Notes: generated from the sequence alone by a model not told the origin. A stretch of 64,000 nt of DNA from Pseudooceanicola sp. (GCA_002709085.1 PAPR01000043.1:49625-113624), one strand, 5' to 3'; shown: positions 1 to 8,622, counted from the stretch's first letter. Translations and numbers: made by a program.

Positions 1-517
1 CGTGCGACTGCTCTCCAATATGAATGACACCGCGAAGAAAGGTGCCCGTCGTCAACACCACGGCGCTGCTTCGAATTTCTACACCGTCATGCAAGACGAT
101 CCCATTAATAACGCCTTTTTCGTCCAGGAGGTCGACGACTTCCCCTTCGATCACAGATAAATTCGGAGTTCTCTCTATCTCAGACAGCATAGTGGAGCGG
201 TACACAGCTCGGTCGGCTTGAGTTCGGGGCCCTTGAACCGCCGGCCCTTTACGACGATTAAGCAGACGAAATTGAATACCAGCTTTATCTGCCACACGAC
301 CCATTACGCCGTCCATTGCGTCAATCTCTCGTACCAGATGACCTTTACCCAAGCCGCCAATGGCGGGATTGCAAGACATCACGCCAATTCCAGCCTTCTT
401 AATGGTAATGAGCGCTGTTCTTGCACCCATGCGAGCGGAGGCCGTAGCAGCTTCACACCCGGCATGACCCCCACCTATGACCACAACGTCGAAATGAGAA
501 TGTTTCACGTGAAACAA
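1..517 (-). CDS. mnmG: tRNA uridine-5-carboxymethylaminomethyl(34) synthesis enzyme MnmG (N-terminal part, cut by window start)
   Basis: This is the N-terminal 172 residues of MnmG (GidA), the FAD- and NADH-dependent partner of MnmE in making cmnm5U/mnm5U at the wobble position of tRNAs. The reading frame is open to the left edge. It shows the FAD-binding motif [14 protein letters not shown] near residues 11-24 and the family signature [22 protein letters not shown]. Translation most likely begins at TTG (517-515), three bases after the mnmE stop, giving M-F-H-V-K-H; a GTG at 508 is an alternative. The first codons are themselves a parS site, so the N-terminus is dictated by a DNA element. 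It lies downstream of mnmE in one leftward operon. Family assignment is secure; the exact start is less so. Confidence 0.93.
   Translation of the reverse strand, partial: MFHVKHSHFDVVVIGGGHAGCEAATASARMGARTALITIKKAGIGVMSCNPAIGGLGKGHLVREIDAMDGVMGRVADKAGIQFRLLNRRKGPAVQGPRTQADRAVYRSTMLSEIERTPNLSVIEGEVVDLLDEKGVINGIVLHDGVEIRSSAVVLTTGTFLRGVIHIGEQSH
501..516. promoter_or_regulatory. parS: parS centromere site (ParB binding palindrome)
   Basis: The 16 bases read TGTTTCACGTGAAACA, a perfect palindrome identical to the widely conserved chromosomal parS consensus bound by ParB/Spo0J. It lies across codons 1-6 of mnmG (TTG TTT CAC GTG AAA CAT), about 3.2 kb from the proposed oriC. In many alphaproteobacteria parA and parB lie just beyond mnmG and rsmG, which would be off the left edge here. 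Identity to the consensus is seen directly; ParB binding is inferred. Confidence 0.9.
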
Positions 518-520
518 CTC

Positions 521-1801
521 CTACTTTCCTATACAAAAGCTTGAGAAAATGTCGTCCAACAGCATCTCCACATCAACTCTTCCTATCAGAGAATCGAGGC
601 TTCGAATAGCACTCCGAATGTCTTCTGCGACAAGTTCATAAACCTCGCCACTTTTAAGGTTCACGAGCGCGTCTCTTAAGGAACCTGAAGCAGAACTCAT
701 AGCAAACCGATGACGCTCGCGCGTCGCGATTCCTGATTGACCGGCGAGCTCTGAAATTCGAGATTGTATCATTTCTATCAACTTCGGAAGACCTTGCCCC
801 GTTCGCCCTGACACCCCTTCGCTTGACTCCCCGATCAGATCGGCCTTGGAGGCAACCACGATGTCACGAGCAATTGGCTCAAACGCAGGGGAGCCGCCGA
901 CATCAACCAGAAATATTCTTAAGTCAGCCGATTTAGCGCGCGCCTGGGCCTTCTCCACACCGATAGATTCAACAGGATCATCCGTATCTCGTAAACCAGC
1001 AGTGTCCAGAATTGTAACCGGCAAACCGCCCAGGTCCATTCGAACTTCTATAACGTCCCGGGTGGTCCCCGCTATCTCAGAGGTGATCGCTGCCTCCCGC
1101 CCTGCCAAGGCGTTCAATAACGTGGATTTTCCAACATTTGGCGCGCCGACAATTGCCACCTCGAATCCGGTCCGTACTCTCTCAGCAAACCCGACGCCGT
1201 CGATTTCGGACTCCAGTTCATTAAGCACCCGCCGTAGAATATCATCGACCTCAGGCGTGACGTCGATAGGTACGTCCTCATCTGCAAAATCAATCGAGGC
1301 CTCAATCAAAGCTGCCGCTCTGATCAACCCTTGCCGCCAACCCTCCGCCTTCTCCCCAAGTTCGCCGGAAAGGACTCGGATCGCCTGACGACGCTGTGCT
1401 TCGGTTTCTGCGTCGATGAGATCAGCAAGACCCTCAACCTGAGCGAGGTCCAGACAGCCATTTTCCAAAGCACGACGCGTAAACTCACCTGGTTCAGCAT
1501 GGCGGAGACCTTCGAGCGACGAAATCTCCGACAGAACTGCGGACACCACCGCGGATGAGCCATGCAGGTGTAATTCCGCGACATTCTCGCCGGTGAAACT
1601 CGCTCCGTCCTCAAACACGACAACCAGGGCTGTGTCCAGCAACCCGTCCCGACCATGCAATTCGCGCAATCCTACAACCCGTGGCTCTGGTAAGCCGCTG
1701 CACATAGTTTCAATCGCCACCCAAGCTTTCGGACCAGAAAGCCGGACGATCGCAACGCCGGCTTTGCCGGGCGCTGTCGCTTGTGCAAAAATCGTGTCCA
1801 T
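521..1801 (-). CDS. mnmE: tRNA uridine-5-carboxymethylaminomethyl(34) synthesis GTPase MnmE
   Basis: MnmE (TrmE), 426 aa, is the GTPase partner of MnmG in wobble-uridine modification. An N-terminal formyl-THF-binding domain (residues 1-118, beginning [16 protein letters not shown]) is followed by a helical domain and an inserted G domain: G1 GAPNVGKST at 219-227, then TTRD and DTAGLRDT. The protein ends in the expected C-terminal CIGK motif with the conserved Cys at 423. I chose the ATG at 1801 over a GTG at 1807 because a GGGAGG sequence sits 7 bases upstream and homologues begin MDTIFA. It lies 24 bases downstream of rho and directly upstream of mnmG. Confidence 0.96.
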   Translation of the reverse strand: MDTIFAQATAPGKAGVAIVRLSGPKAWVAIETMCSGLPEPRVVGLRELHGRDGLLDTALVVVFEDGASFTGENVAELHLHGSSAVVSAVLSEISSLEGLRHAEPGEFTRRALENGCLDLAQVEGLADLIDAETEAQRRQAIRVLSGELGEKAEGWRQGLIRAAALIEASIDFADEDVPIDVTPEVDDILRRVLNELESEIDGVGFAERVRTGFEVAIVGAPNVGKSTLLNALAGREAAITSEIAGTTRDVIEVRMDLGGLPVTILDTAGLRDTDDPVESIGVEKAQARAKSADLRIFLVDVGGSPAFEPIARDIVVASKADLIGESSEGVSGRTGQGLPKLIEMIQSRISELAGQSGIATRERHRFAMSSASGSLRDALVNLKSGEVYELVAEDIRSAIRSLDSLIGRVDVEMLLDDIFSSFCIGK

Positions 1802-1825
1802 GCGCACCCCTCCCGAGGGCCGGCC

Positions 1826-3097
1826 TTAGCCGTTCATCGACTCGAAGAACTCGCTGTTCGTTTTGGTCTGCTTCAGCTTGGAAATAAGGAATTCAACCGC
1901 ATCGGTAGTGCCCATGGGATTAAGAATGCGTCGCAGCACAAAAGTCTTCTGCAGATCGACTTTATCGGTCAGAAGGTCTTCCTTCCGAGTTCCCGATTTA
2001 AGGATATCCATCGCAGGATAAACGCGCTTGTCGGCAATTTTGCGATCCAGAACAATCTCGGAGTTACCGGTCCCCTTGAATTCTTCAAAGATGACCTCAT
2101 CCATACGAGAACCCGTATCGATCAGAGCCGTTGCGATGATGGTCAGTGAACCACCCTCTTCAATGTTTCGTGCAGCACCAAAAAATCGCTTCGGACGCTG
2201 CAAGGCATTGGCATCGACACCACCGGTCAAAACCTTGCCGGAGGAAGGCACCACCGTGTTGAAAGCTCTACCAAGTCTTGTGATCGAATCGAGCAAGATG
2301 ACAACATCTCGCTTATGTTCAACCAGCCTCTTGGCCTTTTCGATCACCATCTCAGAGACTGCCACATGGCGTGTCGCCGGCTCGTCAAAGGTGGAGGACA
2401 CAACCTCACCCTTAACCGACCGCTGCATGTCGGTCACCTCTTCAGGTCGCTCATCGATCAAAAGTACTATGAGGTAACATTCGGGATGATTGGTCTCGAT
2501 TGAATTGGCGATATTCTGCAACAAGACTGTCTTGCCGGTTCGGGGGGGCGCCACAATCAGCGCGCGTTGCCCCTTCCCGATCGGCACGACAAGATCAATG
2601 ATGCGTGCCGAGCGATCCTTTATGGTCGGATCCTCGATTTCCATCTTGAAGCGTTCGTCCGGATAAAGGGGCGTCAGGTTATCAAAGGAAACCTTGTGCT
2701 TCGCTTTCTCCGGTTCTTCGAAATTGATCTTCTGCACAGAGGTCAGGGCAAAGTAGCGTTCGCTATCGTCGGGCTCTTTCATCAGCCCTTCGACCGTATC
2801 GCCCGTGCGCAAGGAAAATTGCCGGATCATCTCGGGCGAAACATAAATGTCGTCCGGTCCAGGCAGGTAGTTTGCTTCCGGCGACCGCAGGAAGCCGAAT
2901 CCGTCCTGCAGAACCTCCAAAACACCGTCGCCGCCGATTTCCCACTCGTCATCCGCCAGCTCACGCAGGATCTGGAACATCATGTCCCCCTTGCGCATGG
3001 TGGAGGCATTCTCGATCTCCAGCTCTTCGGCCATGGAAAGAAGATCCTTGGGGCTTTTCGCCTTGAGATCAGACAGGTTCAGACGGTTGGTTGTCAT
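1826..3097 (-). CDS. rho: Transcription termination factor Rho
   Basis: Rho, 423 aa, is the hexameric RNA-dependent ATPase that terminates transcription. Seen: an N-terminal SAP-like helix region ([16 protein letters not shown]), a cold-shock RNA-binding domain around residues 55-125 ([16 protein letters not shown]), Walker A APPRTGKT at 183-190, Walker [14 protein letters not shown], and the GGVDANAL secondary RNA-binding loop. The length is normal for the family. The start is supported by GGAGC upstream. It is separated from hemJ by 120 bases, has no visible hairpin terminator before mnmE, and so probably heads a rho-mnmE-mnmG transcript on the leftward replichore. Confidence 0.98.
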   Translation of the reverse strand: MTTNRLNLSDLKAKSPKDLLSMAEELEIENASTMRKGDMMFQILRELADDEWEIGGDGVLEVLQDGFGFLRSPEANYLPGPDDIYVSPEMIRQFSLRTGDTVEGLMKEPDDSERYFALTSVQKINFEEPEKAKHKVSFDNLTPLYPDERFKMEIEDPTIKDRSARIIDLVVPIGKGQRALIVAPPRTGKTVLLQNIANSIETNHPECYLIVLLIDERPEEVTDMQRSVKGEVVSSTFDEPATRHVAVSEMVIEKAKRLVEHKRDVVILLDSITRLGRAFNTVVPSSGKVLTGGVDANALQRPKRFFGAARNIEEGGSLTIIATALIDTGSRMDEVIFEEFKGTGNSEIVLDRKIADKRVYPAMDILKSGTRKEDLLTDKVDLQKTFVLRRILNPMGTTDAVEFLISKLKQTKTNSEFFESMNG

Positions 3098-3217
3098 GCA
3101 AAGCTCCGGCTTCGGCCCGGTCGGGGGCGCGCGGCTATGTCAGTTCGGGGAATCGTCGCGCCCGGACGGGCGGCTTGGTTCGCGGATCTAGGGATCCATG
3201 CCCCACAAGTCAACGCC

Positions 3218-3664
3218 TCAGAATTTTACCACGACCGATATCACGATCACCACCATCAAGAGTGTCGGTGCCTCGTTCATGATGCGGTACTGGCGTCCCG
3301 TCACCTCATTCTCTCCGCTCGCAAAACCGCGATAGCACCGCGATAGCCATCCATGGAACGCCGTCATCAGCAAGACCCCCCCGGCCTTGCTCCAAGGCCA
3401 GACCAGGCCCCAGTCGACGATACCGGGGGTCAGGGCGAGGCATAGGCCAAACACCCAGGTCGCGACCATCGCCGGTCGCATGATCACAGTCAGAAGTTTT
3501 TCTTCCATCATCCGGAACGTTTCACGCATCTCTGCGTTATTCGCTTGTTCGACGTGATGAACGAAGAGCCTCGGTAGATAGAAAATTCCTGCCATCCAGG
3601 CAATCACAGCGATGATGTGAAACGCCTTAGTCCAAGGGTACAGGATCGAGAGCAGGTCCGTCAT
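3218..3664 (-). CDS. hemJ: Protoporphyrinogen oxidase HemJ
   Basis: HemJ (UPF0093), 148 aa, oxidises protoporphyrinogen IX to protoporphyrin IX in the inner membrane in bacteria lacking HemG and the unrelated oxidase also called HemY. Four hydrophobic segments are visible (about residues 11-30, 57-78, 85-103 and 128-146). The conserved His in TKAFHIIAVIAWMAGIFYLPRLFVHH and the Lys in WPWSKAGGVLLM match the family's heme-binding and functional residues. A GGGAAAG sequence precedes the ATG. The gene lies between rho and the proposed oriC, where hem genes are commonly found in alphaproteobacteria. Confidence 0.93.
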   Translation of the reverse strand: MTDLLSILYPWTKAFHIIAVIAWMAGIFYLPRLFVHHVEQANNAEMRETFRMMEEKLLTVIMRPAMVATWVFGLCLALTPGIVDWGLVWPWSKAGGVLLMTAFHGWLSRCYRGFASGENEVTGRQYRIMNEAPTLLMVVIVISVVVKF

Positions 3665-4071
3665 ATCTTTCCCTTATTCTTAAATATAAAAGAAAAAAAG
3701 AATGATGTTTGATGTAGGCATCGCAAAACCTGTGGATTATCAAGCTTGCCACAGTCTTGCCAACATTCTGCCACATCTTGTGGATGAACATGTGTAAAGT
3801 TTGAAATATTCCTCTGTTCTCAAGTAAATTATCTATTTGAATCAATTAGTTAGAACCACTCTTCCAAAACAAATTATTCGGGATAATTTTCGGTGCAAAA
3901 TCGGTAGAACCAGGTTCATCCCCGGTCCTCAGCTTATCCCAACCAACAGCAGGACAGTGTGAGGCATGGGCTGGGAGAACGGGGATGACTTCACCCGCCT
4001 TGCGTCCTCCCTGTTAATTCTTCAGAAACCTTCCTTAACCCATCCCTAAGATTTTCCCGGGTGTTATCCAC
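3665..4071. other. oriC: Putative chromosomal replication origin (oriC)
   Basis: This 407-bp stretch between leftward hemJ and rightward maf carries no credible gene. It has a strongly AT-rich segment at 3665-3720 and another at 3795-3900 that could unwind. DnaA boxes: a perfect TTATCCACA at 4064-4072, one-mismatch boxes on the opposite strand at 3731-3739 (TGTGGATTA) and 3779-3787 (TGTGGATGA), and a weaker TTATCCCAA at 3934-3942. An IHF-like site lies at 3840-3852 and a GANTC (CcrM-type) site at 3839-3843. The flanking genes (rho and hemJ on one side, maf-aroE-coaE-dnaQ on the other) are typical alphaproteobacterial oriC neighbours and diverge from it. The assignment is inferred from sequence; no origin activity is shown. 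Confidence 0.75.
3840..3852. promoter_or_regulatory. IHF-like binding site within oriC
   Basis: AATCAATTAGTTA matches the IHF consensus WATCAANNNNTTR at every defined position. It sits near the middle of the proposed origin, between the two groups of DnaA boxes, where an architectural bend would be expected. A match of this length can also arise by chance in AT-rich DNA. Confidence 0.5.
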
Positions 4072-4072
4072 A
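4064..4072 (+). promoter_or_regulatory. Perfect DnaA box overlapping the maf start codon
   Basis: TTATCCACA is the consensus DnaA box. Its last A is the first base of the maf ATG. It is the strongest of the boxes in the proposed origin and the one closest to the rightward replichore genes. Confidence 0.75.
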
Positions 4073-4668
4073 TGACTGAGCTTGTTCTGGCCTCCGGTTC
4101 CGCAATTCGCGCGCAGCTTCTCACCAACGCAGGGGTTGCGTTTCGTGTCCGCACCGCGCCGGTGGATGAAGAGACGATCAAAGCCTCCCTGCTGGCCGAA
4201 GATACACTTCCGCGCGAGATTGCCGATGCTTTGGCTGAGGCCAAGGCGCGCCGGGTCGGGATGAAAGAACCGGCGGCGTTTACCTTGGGATGCGATCAGG
4301 TTCTGGACCTCGACGGGACGCTGCTCTCCAAGGCGGAAACAAGGGAGCAGGCCGCCGAACATCTCCGGCGCCTCTCGGGCCAGACCCACAAGTTATTTGC
4401 AGCAGCTGTCATCTTTCACGAGGCCCGGCCGATCTGGCGATTTATCGGCGAAGCGCGCTTGTCCGCGCGAACACTTTCATCCGAGGGGATCGAAGCCTAC
4501 CTCGACCGCAACTGGCCCGAGGTCGGGCAGTCTGTCGGTGCATATCAGATCGAAGCCGAAGGAAGCCGATTGTTCTCGCGGATCGATGGCGACTATTTCT
4601 CGATCCTGGGGCTGCCTTTATTGCCACTTCTGACATTCCTGACTGACCGCGGAGTAATTGCCCATTGA
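4072..4668 (+). CDS. maf: Maf-family nucleoside triphosphate pyrophosphatase
   Basis: Maf, 198 aa, hydrolyses non-canonical or modified nucleoside triphosphates (house-cleaning). Seen: the N-terminal LASGSAIRAQLL, a variant of the family motif LASxSPRRxxLL; the acidic metal-binding region around PVDEETIK; and the conserved GCDQVL segment near residue 73. The chain is full length. It is the first gene of a rightward overlapping set, maf-aroE-coaE-dnaQ, starting inside the proposed oriC. The ATG overlaps a DnaA box and has no strong ribosome-binding site. The exact nucleotide preference cannot be judged from sequence. Confidence 0.93.
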   Translation: MTELVLASGSAIRAQLLTNAGVAFRVRTAPVDEETIKASLLAEDTLPREIADALAEAKARRVGMKEPAAFTLGCDQVLDLDGTLLSKAETREQAAEHLRRLSGQTHKLFAAAVIFHEARPIWRFIGEARLSARTLSSEGIEAYLDRNWPEVGQSVGAYQIEAEGSRLFSRIDGDYFSILGLPLLPLLTFLTDRGVIAH

Positions 4669-5501
4669 CCGAGCTTGCCAAAATTCCCCTCGCCGGTGTC
4701 ATGGGACATCCGGTCGCGCACTCCAAATCGCCCCAGCTGTTTCGCCACTGGCTGGATAGCAATGGTTTGGCGGGTCACTACGTTCCGCTTCATGTCAGTC
4801 CCGATGCCTTTGAGACGACCTTGCGCGCGATGCCTGGAATGGGGTTTGTCGGCGCGAACGTGACGATCCCGCACAAGCAACGGGCGATGGAGCTTGCTGA
4901 TCATGTCACAGAGCGCGCGACCCGAATCGGCGCGGCCAACACGTTGACGTTTCAACAGAATGGCGAAATTCATGCCGATAATACCGACGGTTTTGGGTTT
5001 CTGGAAAACCTGCGCCAAAACGCACCTCATTGGCGTCCCGAAGGCGGCGCTGCTGTTGTTCTGGGTGCCGGCGGCGCGGCGCGGGCGGTGCTGGTCAGCT
5101 TGCTGGATGCCGGCGTGCCGCGCATCATCCTCGCTAACCGCACCCGTTCGCGTGCCGATGACTTGGCTCAGAGCTTCGGCCCCGCGATCGAGGTGATCGA
5201 CTGGGCTGATCTTGCCGAGGCCCTGCCCGAGGGGGTGAGCGTGATCAATACCACCTCACTCGGCATGTCGGGGAAAGCGCCTCTGACGCTCGACCTCTCT
5301 GGTCTGCACAAAGATCAGGTTGTCACCGATCTTGTTTATTCGCCGCTTGAAACGGATCTGTTGCGGGCCGCCAGTAAGGCCGGTTGCCATACAGTTGATG
5401 GATTGGGCATGCTGCTCTATCAGGCGGTTCCGGGATTTGAACGGTGGTTTGGCGTCACCCCCGTCGTAACGCCCCAGACGCGAAAGGCGGTGCTTGCATG
5501 A
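4665..5501 (+). CDS. aroE: Shikimate dehydrogenase
   Basis: AroE, 278 aa, reduces 3-dehydroshikimate to shikimate with NADPH in the chorismate pathway. Substrate-binding motifs HPVAHSKSP (16-24) and NVTIPHK with the catalytic Lys are present, followed by AANT, NTDGFGF and the dinucleotide loop GAGGAARA near 130. The start is a TTG that overlaps the maf stop (TTGA), with GGAG about 10 bases upstream; homologues begin similarly. It overlaps coaE by 4 bases, so the four genes maf to dnaQ look translationally coupled. Confidence 0.96.
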   Translation: MTELAKIPLAGVMGHPVAHSKSPQLFRHWLDSNGLAGHYVPLHVSPDAFETTLRAMPGMGFVGANVTIPHKQRAMELADHVTERATRIGAANTLTFQQNGEIHADNTDGFGFLENLRQNAPHWRPEGGAAVVLGAGGAARAVLVSLLDAGVPRIILANRTRSRADDLAQSFGPAIEVIDWADLAEALPEGVSVINTTSLGMSGKAPLTLDLSGLHKDQVVTDLVYSPLETDLLRAASKAGCHTVDGLGMLLYQAVPGFERWFGVTPVVTPQTRKAVLA

Positions 5502-6091
5502 CTTATCTGATCGGTTTGACCGGCTCCATCGGGATGGGGAAATCGACCACTGCAAAGCTCTTTGCCGAAGAAGGTTGTGCGGTCTGGGACGCGGACGCTG
5601 CCGTGCATCGTCTCTATTCAGCTGGCGGGGCTGCCGTCGCTCCGATGGGCGAGGCCTTTCCGACCGCTGTTCTCGAGGGGGCAATTTCGCGAGATGCGCT
5701 GAAGACTGTGATCGCGGATGATCCGCAAGCCTTGCGTCGGATCGAACAGATCGTGCATCCGCTTGTCGCAGAGGACCGTCTGGCCTTCATCCGCGCCACC
5801 GAAGCGGACATCGTTGTCCTGGACATCCCGCTGCTTTTCGAAGGCGGTGGACATCAGGGCATGGACCTGACCGTATGCGTCTCTGTTCCGGCGGAATTAC
5901 AGCGCTTGCGTGTTCTGGAACGGGGCACGATGAGCGAAGATCAGTTCGAGATGATCAAGTCCAAACAGATGCCCGATGCCGAGAAACGCGCGCTGGCGGA
6001 TCGTGTCGTCATCACCGACACCTTGGACCATGCGCGGCAGCAGGTGCAGTCTATTGTTGCTGATGTGAGGCAAAAGCTGGGCAATGCGTGA
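5498..6091 (+). CDS. coaE: Dephospho-CoA kinase
   Basis: CoaE, 197 aa, phosphorylates the 3'-hydroxyl of dephospho-CoA, the last step of coenzyme A synthesis. The P-loop GLTGSIGMGKST lies at residues 6-17, followed by the family's DADAAVHRLY (CoA-binding region) and IPLLFEGG. The ATG was chosen because it overlaps the aroE stop (ATGA) and puts the P-loop at the usual distance from the N-terminus; the longer upstream frame is aroE coding sequence. Its 3' end overlaps dnaQ by 8 bases. Confidence 0.96.
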   Translation: MTYLIGLTGSIGMGKSTTAKLFAEEGCAVWDADAAVHRLYSAGGAAVAPMGEAFPTAVLEGAISRDALKTVIADDPQALRRIEQIVHPLVAEDRLAFIRATEADIVVLDIPLLFEGGGHQGMDLTVCVSVPAELQRLRVLERGTMSEDQFEMIKSKQMPDAEKRALADRVVITDTLDHARQQVQSIVADVRQKLGNA

Positions 6092-6776
6092 AATTGTCCT
6101 CGATACGGAAACGACCGGTTTCGATCCTGAACAGGGCGATCGCATCGTGGAAATCGGCGCGGTTGAGCTGCTGAACCATATGCCGACCGGCGAAACATAT
6201 CACGTCTACATCAACCCGGATCGCAGCATGCCGAAAGAGGCATTCGAGGTGCACGGGCTGGGCGATGACTTCCTGCGCGGTCAGCCGAGGTTTCGCGATA
6301 TCGCCCAAGGATTTCTCGACTTTGTCCGTGGCGACAAGCTTGTGATCCATAATGCCAGCTTTGACATGAAGTTCCTCAATGCCGAATTGGGGTGGCTCAA
6401 TCTGCCGAAACTACCCTGGGAGCAGGCGATCGACACGCTGGCAATCGCCCGGCAGAAATTTCCCGGCGCCTCAGCGTCGCTGGACGCGCTTTGTCGCCGC
6501 TTTGGGGTCGATAATTCGTCGCGCACCCTGCACGGCGCCCTGCTCGACTCTGAAATTCTTGCGGAAGTGTATCTGGAGCTGATTGGCGGGCGGCAACCTG
6601 ATTTCGGCTTGGCCACTTCGGGCGGGTCGACATCGGATGACGCAACAGATGACTGGCGACCCAAACCGCGCCCGACGCCGCTCCCCTCACGATTGTCACC
6701 CGGGGAGGCCGAAGCCCACGACGCTTTTGTAAAGGCCATGGGCGACGGCGCTGTCTGGAATCGTTATCAGGCCTGA
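6084..6776 (+). CDS. dnaQ: DNA polymerase III epsilon subunit (3'-5' proofreading exonuclease)
   Basis: DnaQ, 230 aa, is the proofreading subunit of the replicative polymerase core. The three exonuclease motifs are present: Exo I VLDTETTGFDP (residues 5-15, catalytic Asp and Glu), Exo II HNASFDMKFLNAEL (about 90-103) and Exo III HGALLDSEILAEVYLEL (about 150-166) with the conserved His and Asp. The C-terminal tail contains a Pro-rich linker before a short segment that in this family contacts the alpha subunit. Its end overlaps the convergent secB by 10 bases. Confidence 0.95.
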   Translation: MREIVLDTETTGFDPEQGDRIVEIGAVELLNHMPTGETYHVYINPDRSMPKEAFEVHGLGDDFLRGQPRFRDIAQGFLDFVRGDKLVIHNASFDMKFLNAELGWLNLPKLPWEQAIDTLAIARQKFPGASASLDALCRRFGVDNSSRTLHGALLDSEILAEVYLELIGGRQPDFGLATSGGSTSDDATDDWRPKPRPTPLPSRLSPGEAEAHDAFVKAMGDGAVWNRYQA

Positions 6777-7252
6777 GCGGGCTGATTTTCCGTGCGGCGC
6801 TGCAATTCCTGACGGTAAAGGCTCACGAAGTCGATGTTGTCGAGGTTCAGCGGCGGGAAACCCCCGTCGCGGGTGACGTCCGACACGATCCGGCGCACAA
6901 AGGGGAACAGCATGCGTGGGCATTCGATCAGCAGGAACGGGTGCAACTGATCCTCGGGCACGCCTTCGATGTGGAAGACACCGGCATATTCCAGCTCAAA
7001 CACGAACAACGCATCTTCGGTGCCCTGCGCGACCGATTTGATCGTCAATTTCATCACCACTTCGAACTGGCTGTCAGCCTCGCGCTTTTTGGCGTCCAGA
7101 GCGACCTGCACCTTCACGTCGGGCTGGACCTGACCGTTGCCGGCCCTGCGCGCGAGGATGTTCTCAAAGGACATGTCGCGCACGAATTGCGTCAACACGT
7201 TCATCTTCATCTGAGGGGCCGCCTGCGCCGCGCCGTTCTCGTTTTCGGCCAT
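6767..7252 (-). CDS. secB: Protein-export chaperone SecB
   Basis: SecB, 161 aa, is the tetrameric chaperone that keeps preproteins unfolded and hands them to SecA. The core FVRDMSFENI, the acidic LFVFELEYAGVF strand and the CPRMLFPFVRRIVSDVTRDGGFPPLNLDNIDF segment are diagnostic. The N-terminal extension is Ala/Gln-rich. The ATG at 7252 is 7 bases after GGAG; a TTG directly before it is less likely. A secB gene near dnaQ and coaE is typical of alphaproteobacterial origin regions. Confidence 0.96.
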   Translation of the reverse strand: MAENENGAAQAAPQMKMNVLTQFVRDMSFENILARRAGNGQVQPDVKVQVALDAKKREADSQFEVVMKLTIKSVAQGTEDALFVFELEYAGVFHIEGVPEDQLHPFLLIECPRMLFPFVRRIVSDVTRDGGFPPLNLDNIDFVSLYRQELQRRTENQPAQA

Positions 7253-7358
7253 CAATTTTCTCCAGAAGGGTTCATAATGCGCCTGAGCATCTATCAGGAT
7301 GCGCCTTGCGCCTCAATGCCCCGCCGATGCTCTGCTGCGGATCGGGCGCGCGCGCCGC

Positions 7359-7853
7359 TCAGTGCTTGGTCCAGCCGGAGGGCGTATGCGTCGGCTGCTT
7401 GGGCGGCTCGACCTCGTGATAACTGCCGTCGATCACCTCGTCACGCGCTGGCCTGCGTCGCGGATCCCGCTGCGGACCTGCGCCCTGACCCATGGTAAAG
7501 GACTTGACCTTGATGTTGCGCCGCAGCCATTTGAACGCCGCAATCCGGAACGGAGGCGTCAGCAGCGCAAAGCCGACCGCATCGGTGAAAAACCCCGGCG
7601 TCAGCAACAAGACGCCGGCGACGAGGATCATCGCCGCATCTGCCAGGGGTTGCGTCGGGTCGCTGAGGTCGGACAGGCTGCGGCGAATGTTGTTCACAGC
7701 TAGCGCACCCTGAGCCCGCACCAGATAGGTCCCAAGGATGGCCGTCCCCAACACGATCAGCAGTGTCCAGCCCAGCCCGATCAGACCGCCGACCTGAATG
7801 AACAGCGCAATCTCGATCATCGGCACGGCAACAAAGGCCAAAAGCAGCCACAT
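7359..7853 (-). CDS. fxsA: FxsA-family membrane protein
   Basis: FxsA-like inner-membrane protein, 164 aa. In E. coli FxsA relieves exclusion of phage T7 by the F plasmid; its normal role is unknown. Seen: an N-terminal segment MWLLLAFVAVPMIEIALFIQVGGLIGLGWT, further hydrophobic stretches around 27-47 and 75-100 including the GVLLLTPGFFTDAVGFALLTPPFR signature, and a polar C-terminal tail. The ATG at 7853 has AGGAGAA 4 bases upstream. It is divergent from the Tim44-like gene and 106 bases from secB. Confidence 0.88.
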   Translation of the reverse strand: MWLLLAFVAVPMIEIALFIQVGGLIGLGWTLLIVLGTAILGTYLVRAQGALAVNNIRRSLSDLSDPTQPLADAAMILVAGVLLLTPGFFTDAVGFALLTPPFRIAAFKWLRRNIKVKSFTMGQGAGPQRDPRRRPARDEVIDGSYHEVEPPKQPTHTPSGWTKH

Positions 7854-7962
7854 AGCGTTCTCCTGCAATCCCGGTGCGGTAGACTTACCGCGACCCAGCA
7901 CCTACATAGGATGAGAACCCGGTCATTTCCATGCCCGGCCGAGCTGAGCCTATGAGGATTTG

Positions 7963-8622
7963 ATGAACTCGCCCATTCTGCAATTGTTGGTGCTTGCCGG
8001 AATCGCTGTCTTTCTGATCCTGCGGCTCAGAAGCGTTCTTGGTACGCGCGAAGGTTTTGAAAAGCCGCCCGCCGTGCAATCCGGTCCCGCCCCGGAGCGT
8101 CGCCGTCAGTTTGAGGTCGTCGAGGGTGGCCCCGATCCGGATATTGCCGACCACGTACCGACCGATAGCCCTGCTGCCGATGCTCTAGCGCGGATGAAAC
8201 ACCTTGAACCGTCCTTCTCTGTCACGGAGTTTCTCGGTGGCGCGCGTGGCGCGTACGAGATGATCCTTATGGGCTTTGAGCGGGGCGATATGGCCGAAAT
8301 TCAGCCCTTTTTGTCGCCCGAGGTCTACGAGAGCTTTGCTTATGTGGTGAACGATCGCGATAACAAGGGCCTGACAGTCGAGTCCGATTTTCTTGGCGTC
8401 AAGGAGCTGCAACTGGTCGACGCGAGCCTCGACGACACAACGAACGAAGCGGAGTTGACCGTGCGGTTCGTCGGTCAGATGACCTTTGCCGTGCGCGACC
8501 GGGCCGGTGAGGTGGTCGAAGGGGATCCCAAGGCGACCAAGACGCAGCGCGACATCTGGACCTTTGCGCGTCAGATGGGAAGCAATGATCCCAACTGGCA
8601 GTTGGTCGCGACTGACGAATGA
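7963..8622 (+). CDS. Tim44-like domain protein (TimA-type)
   Basis: Bacterial relative of the mitochondrial import motor protein Tim44, 219 aa. An N-terminal membrane helix (about residues 2-22, ending in a short basic stretch) leads through a polar linker to a C-terminal Tim44 domain from about residue 75, with the typical ARGAYEMILMGFERGDMAEIQPFLSPEVYESF and DIWTFARQMGSNDPNWQLVAT segments. A periplasmic or membrane-surface role in envelope biogenesis has been proposed for alphaproteobacterial homologues; the molecular function is not settled. The ATG at 7963 (GAGG upstream) is preferred over a TTG at 7960. The stop overlaps mltA by 4 bases. Confidence 0.87.
   Translation: MNSPILQLLVLAGIAVFLILRLRSVLGTREGFEKPPAVQSGPAPERRRQFEVVEGGPDPDIADHVPTDSPAADALARMKHLEPSFSVTEFLGGARGAYEMILMGFERGDMAEIQPFLSPEVYESFAYVVNDRDNKGLTVESDFLGVKELQLVDASLDDTTNEAELTVRFVGQMTFAVRDRAGEVVEGDPKATKTQRDIWTFARQMGSNDPNWQLVATDE

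Noticed and set aside
3515..3625. Additional parS half-sites near hemJ
   Set aside because: GTTTCACG and GTGAAAC fragments occur but are not part of a 16-bp palindrome.
3627..3845. A 72-codon leftward frame inside the proposed oriC
   Set aside because: It overlaps the hemJ start and origin elements, shows no family resemblance and has no good ribosome-binding site.
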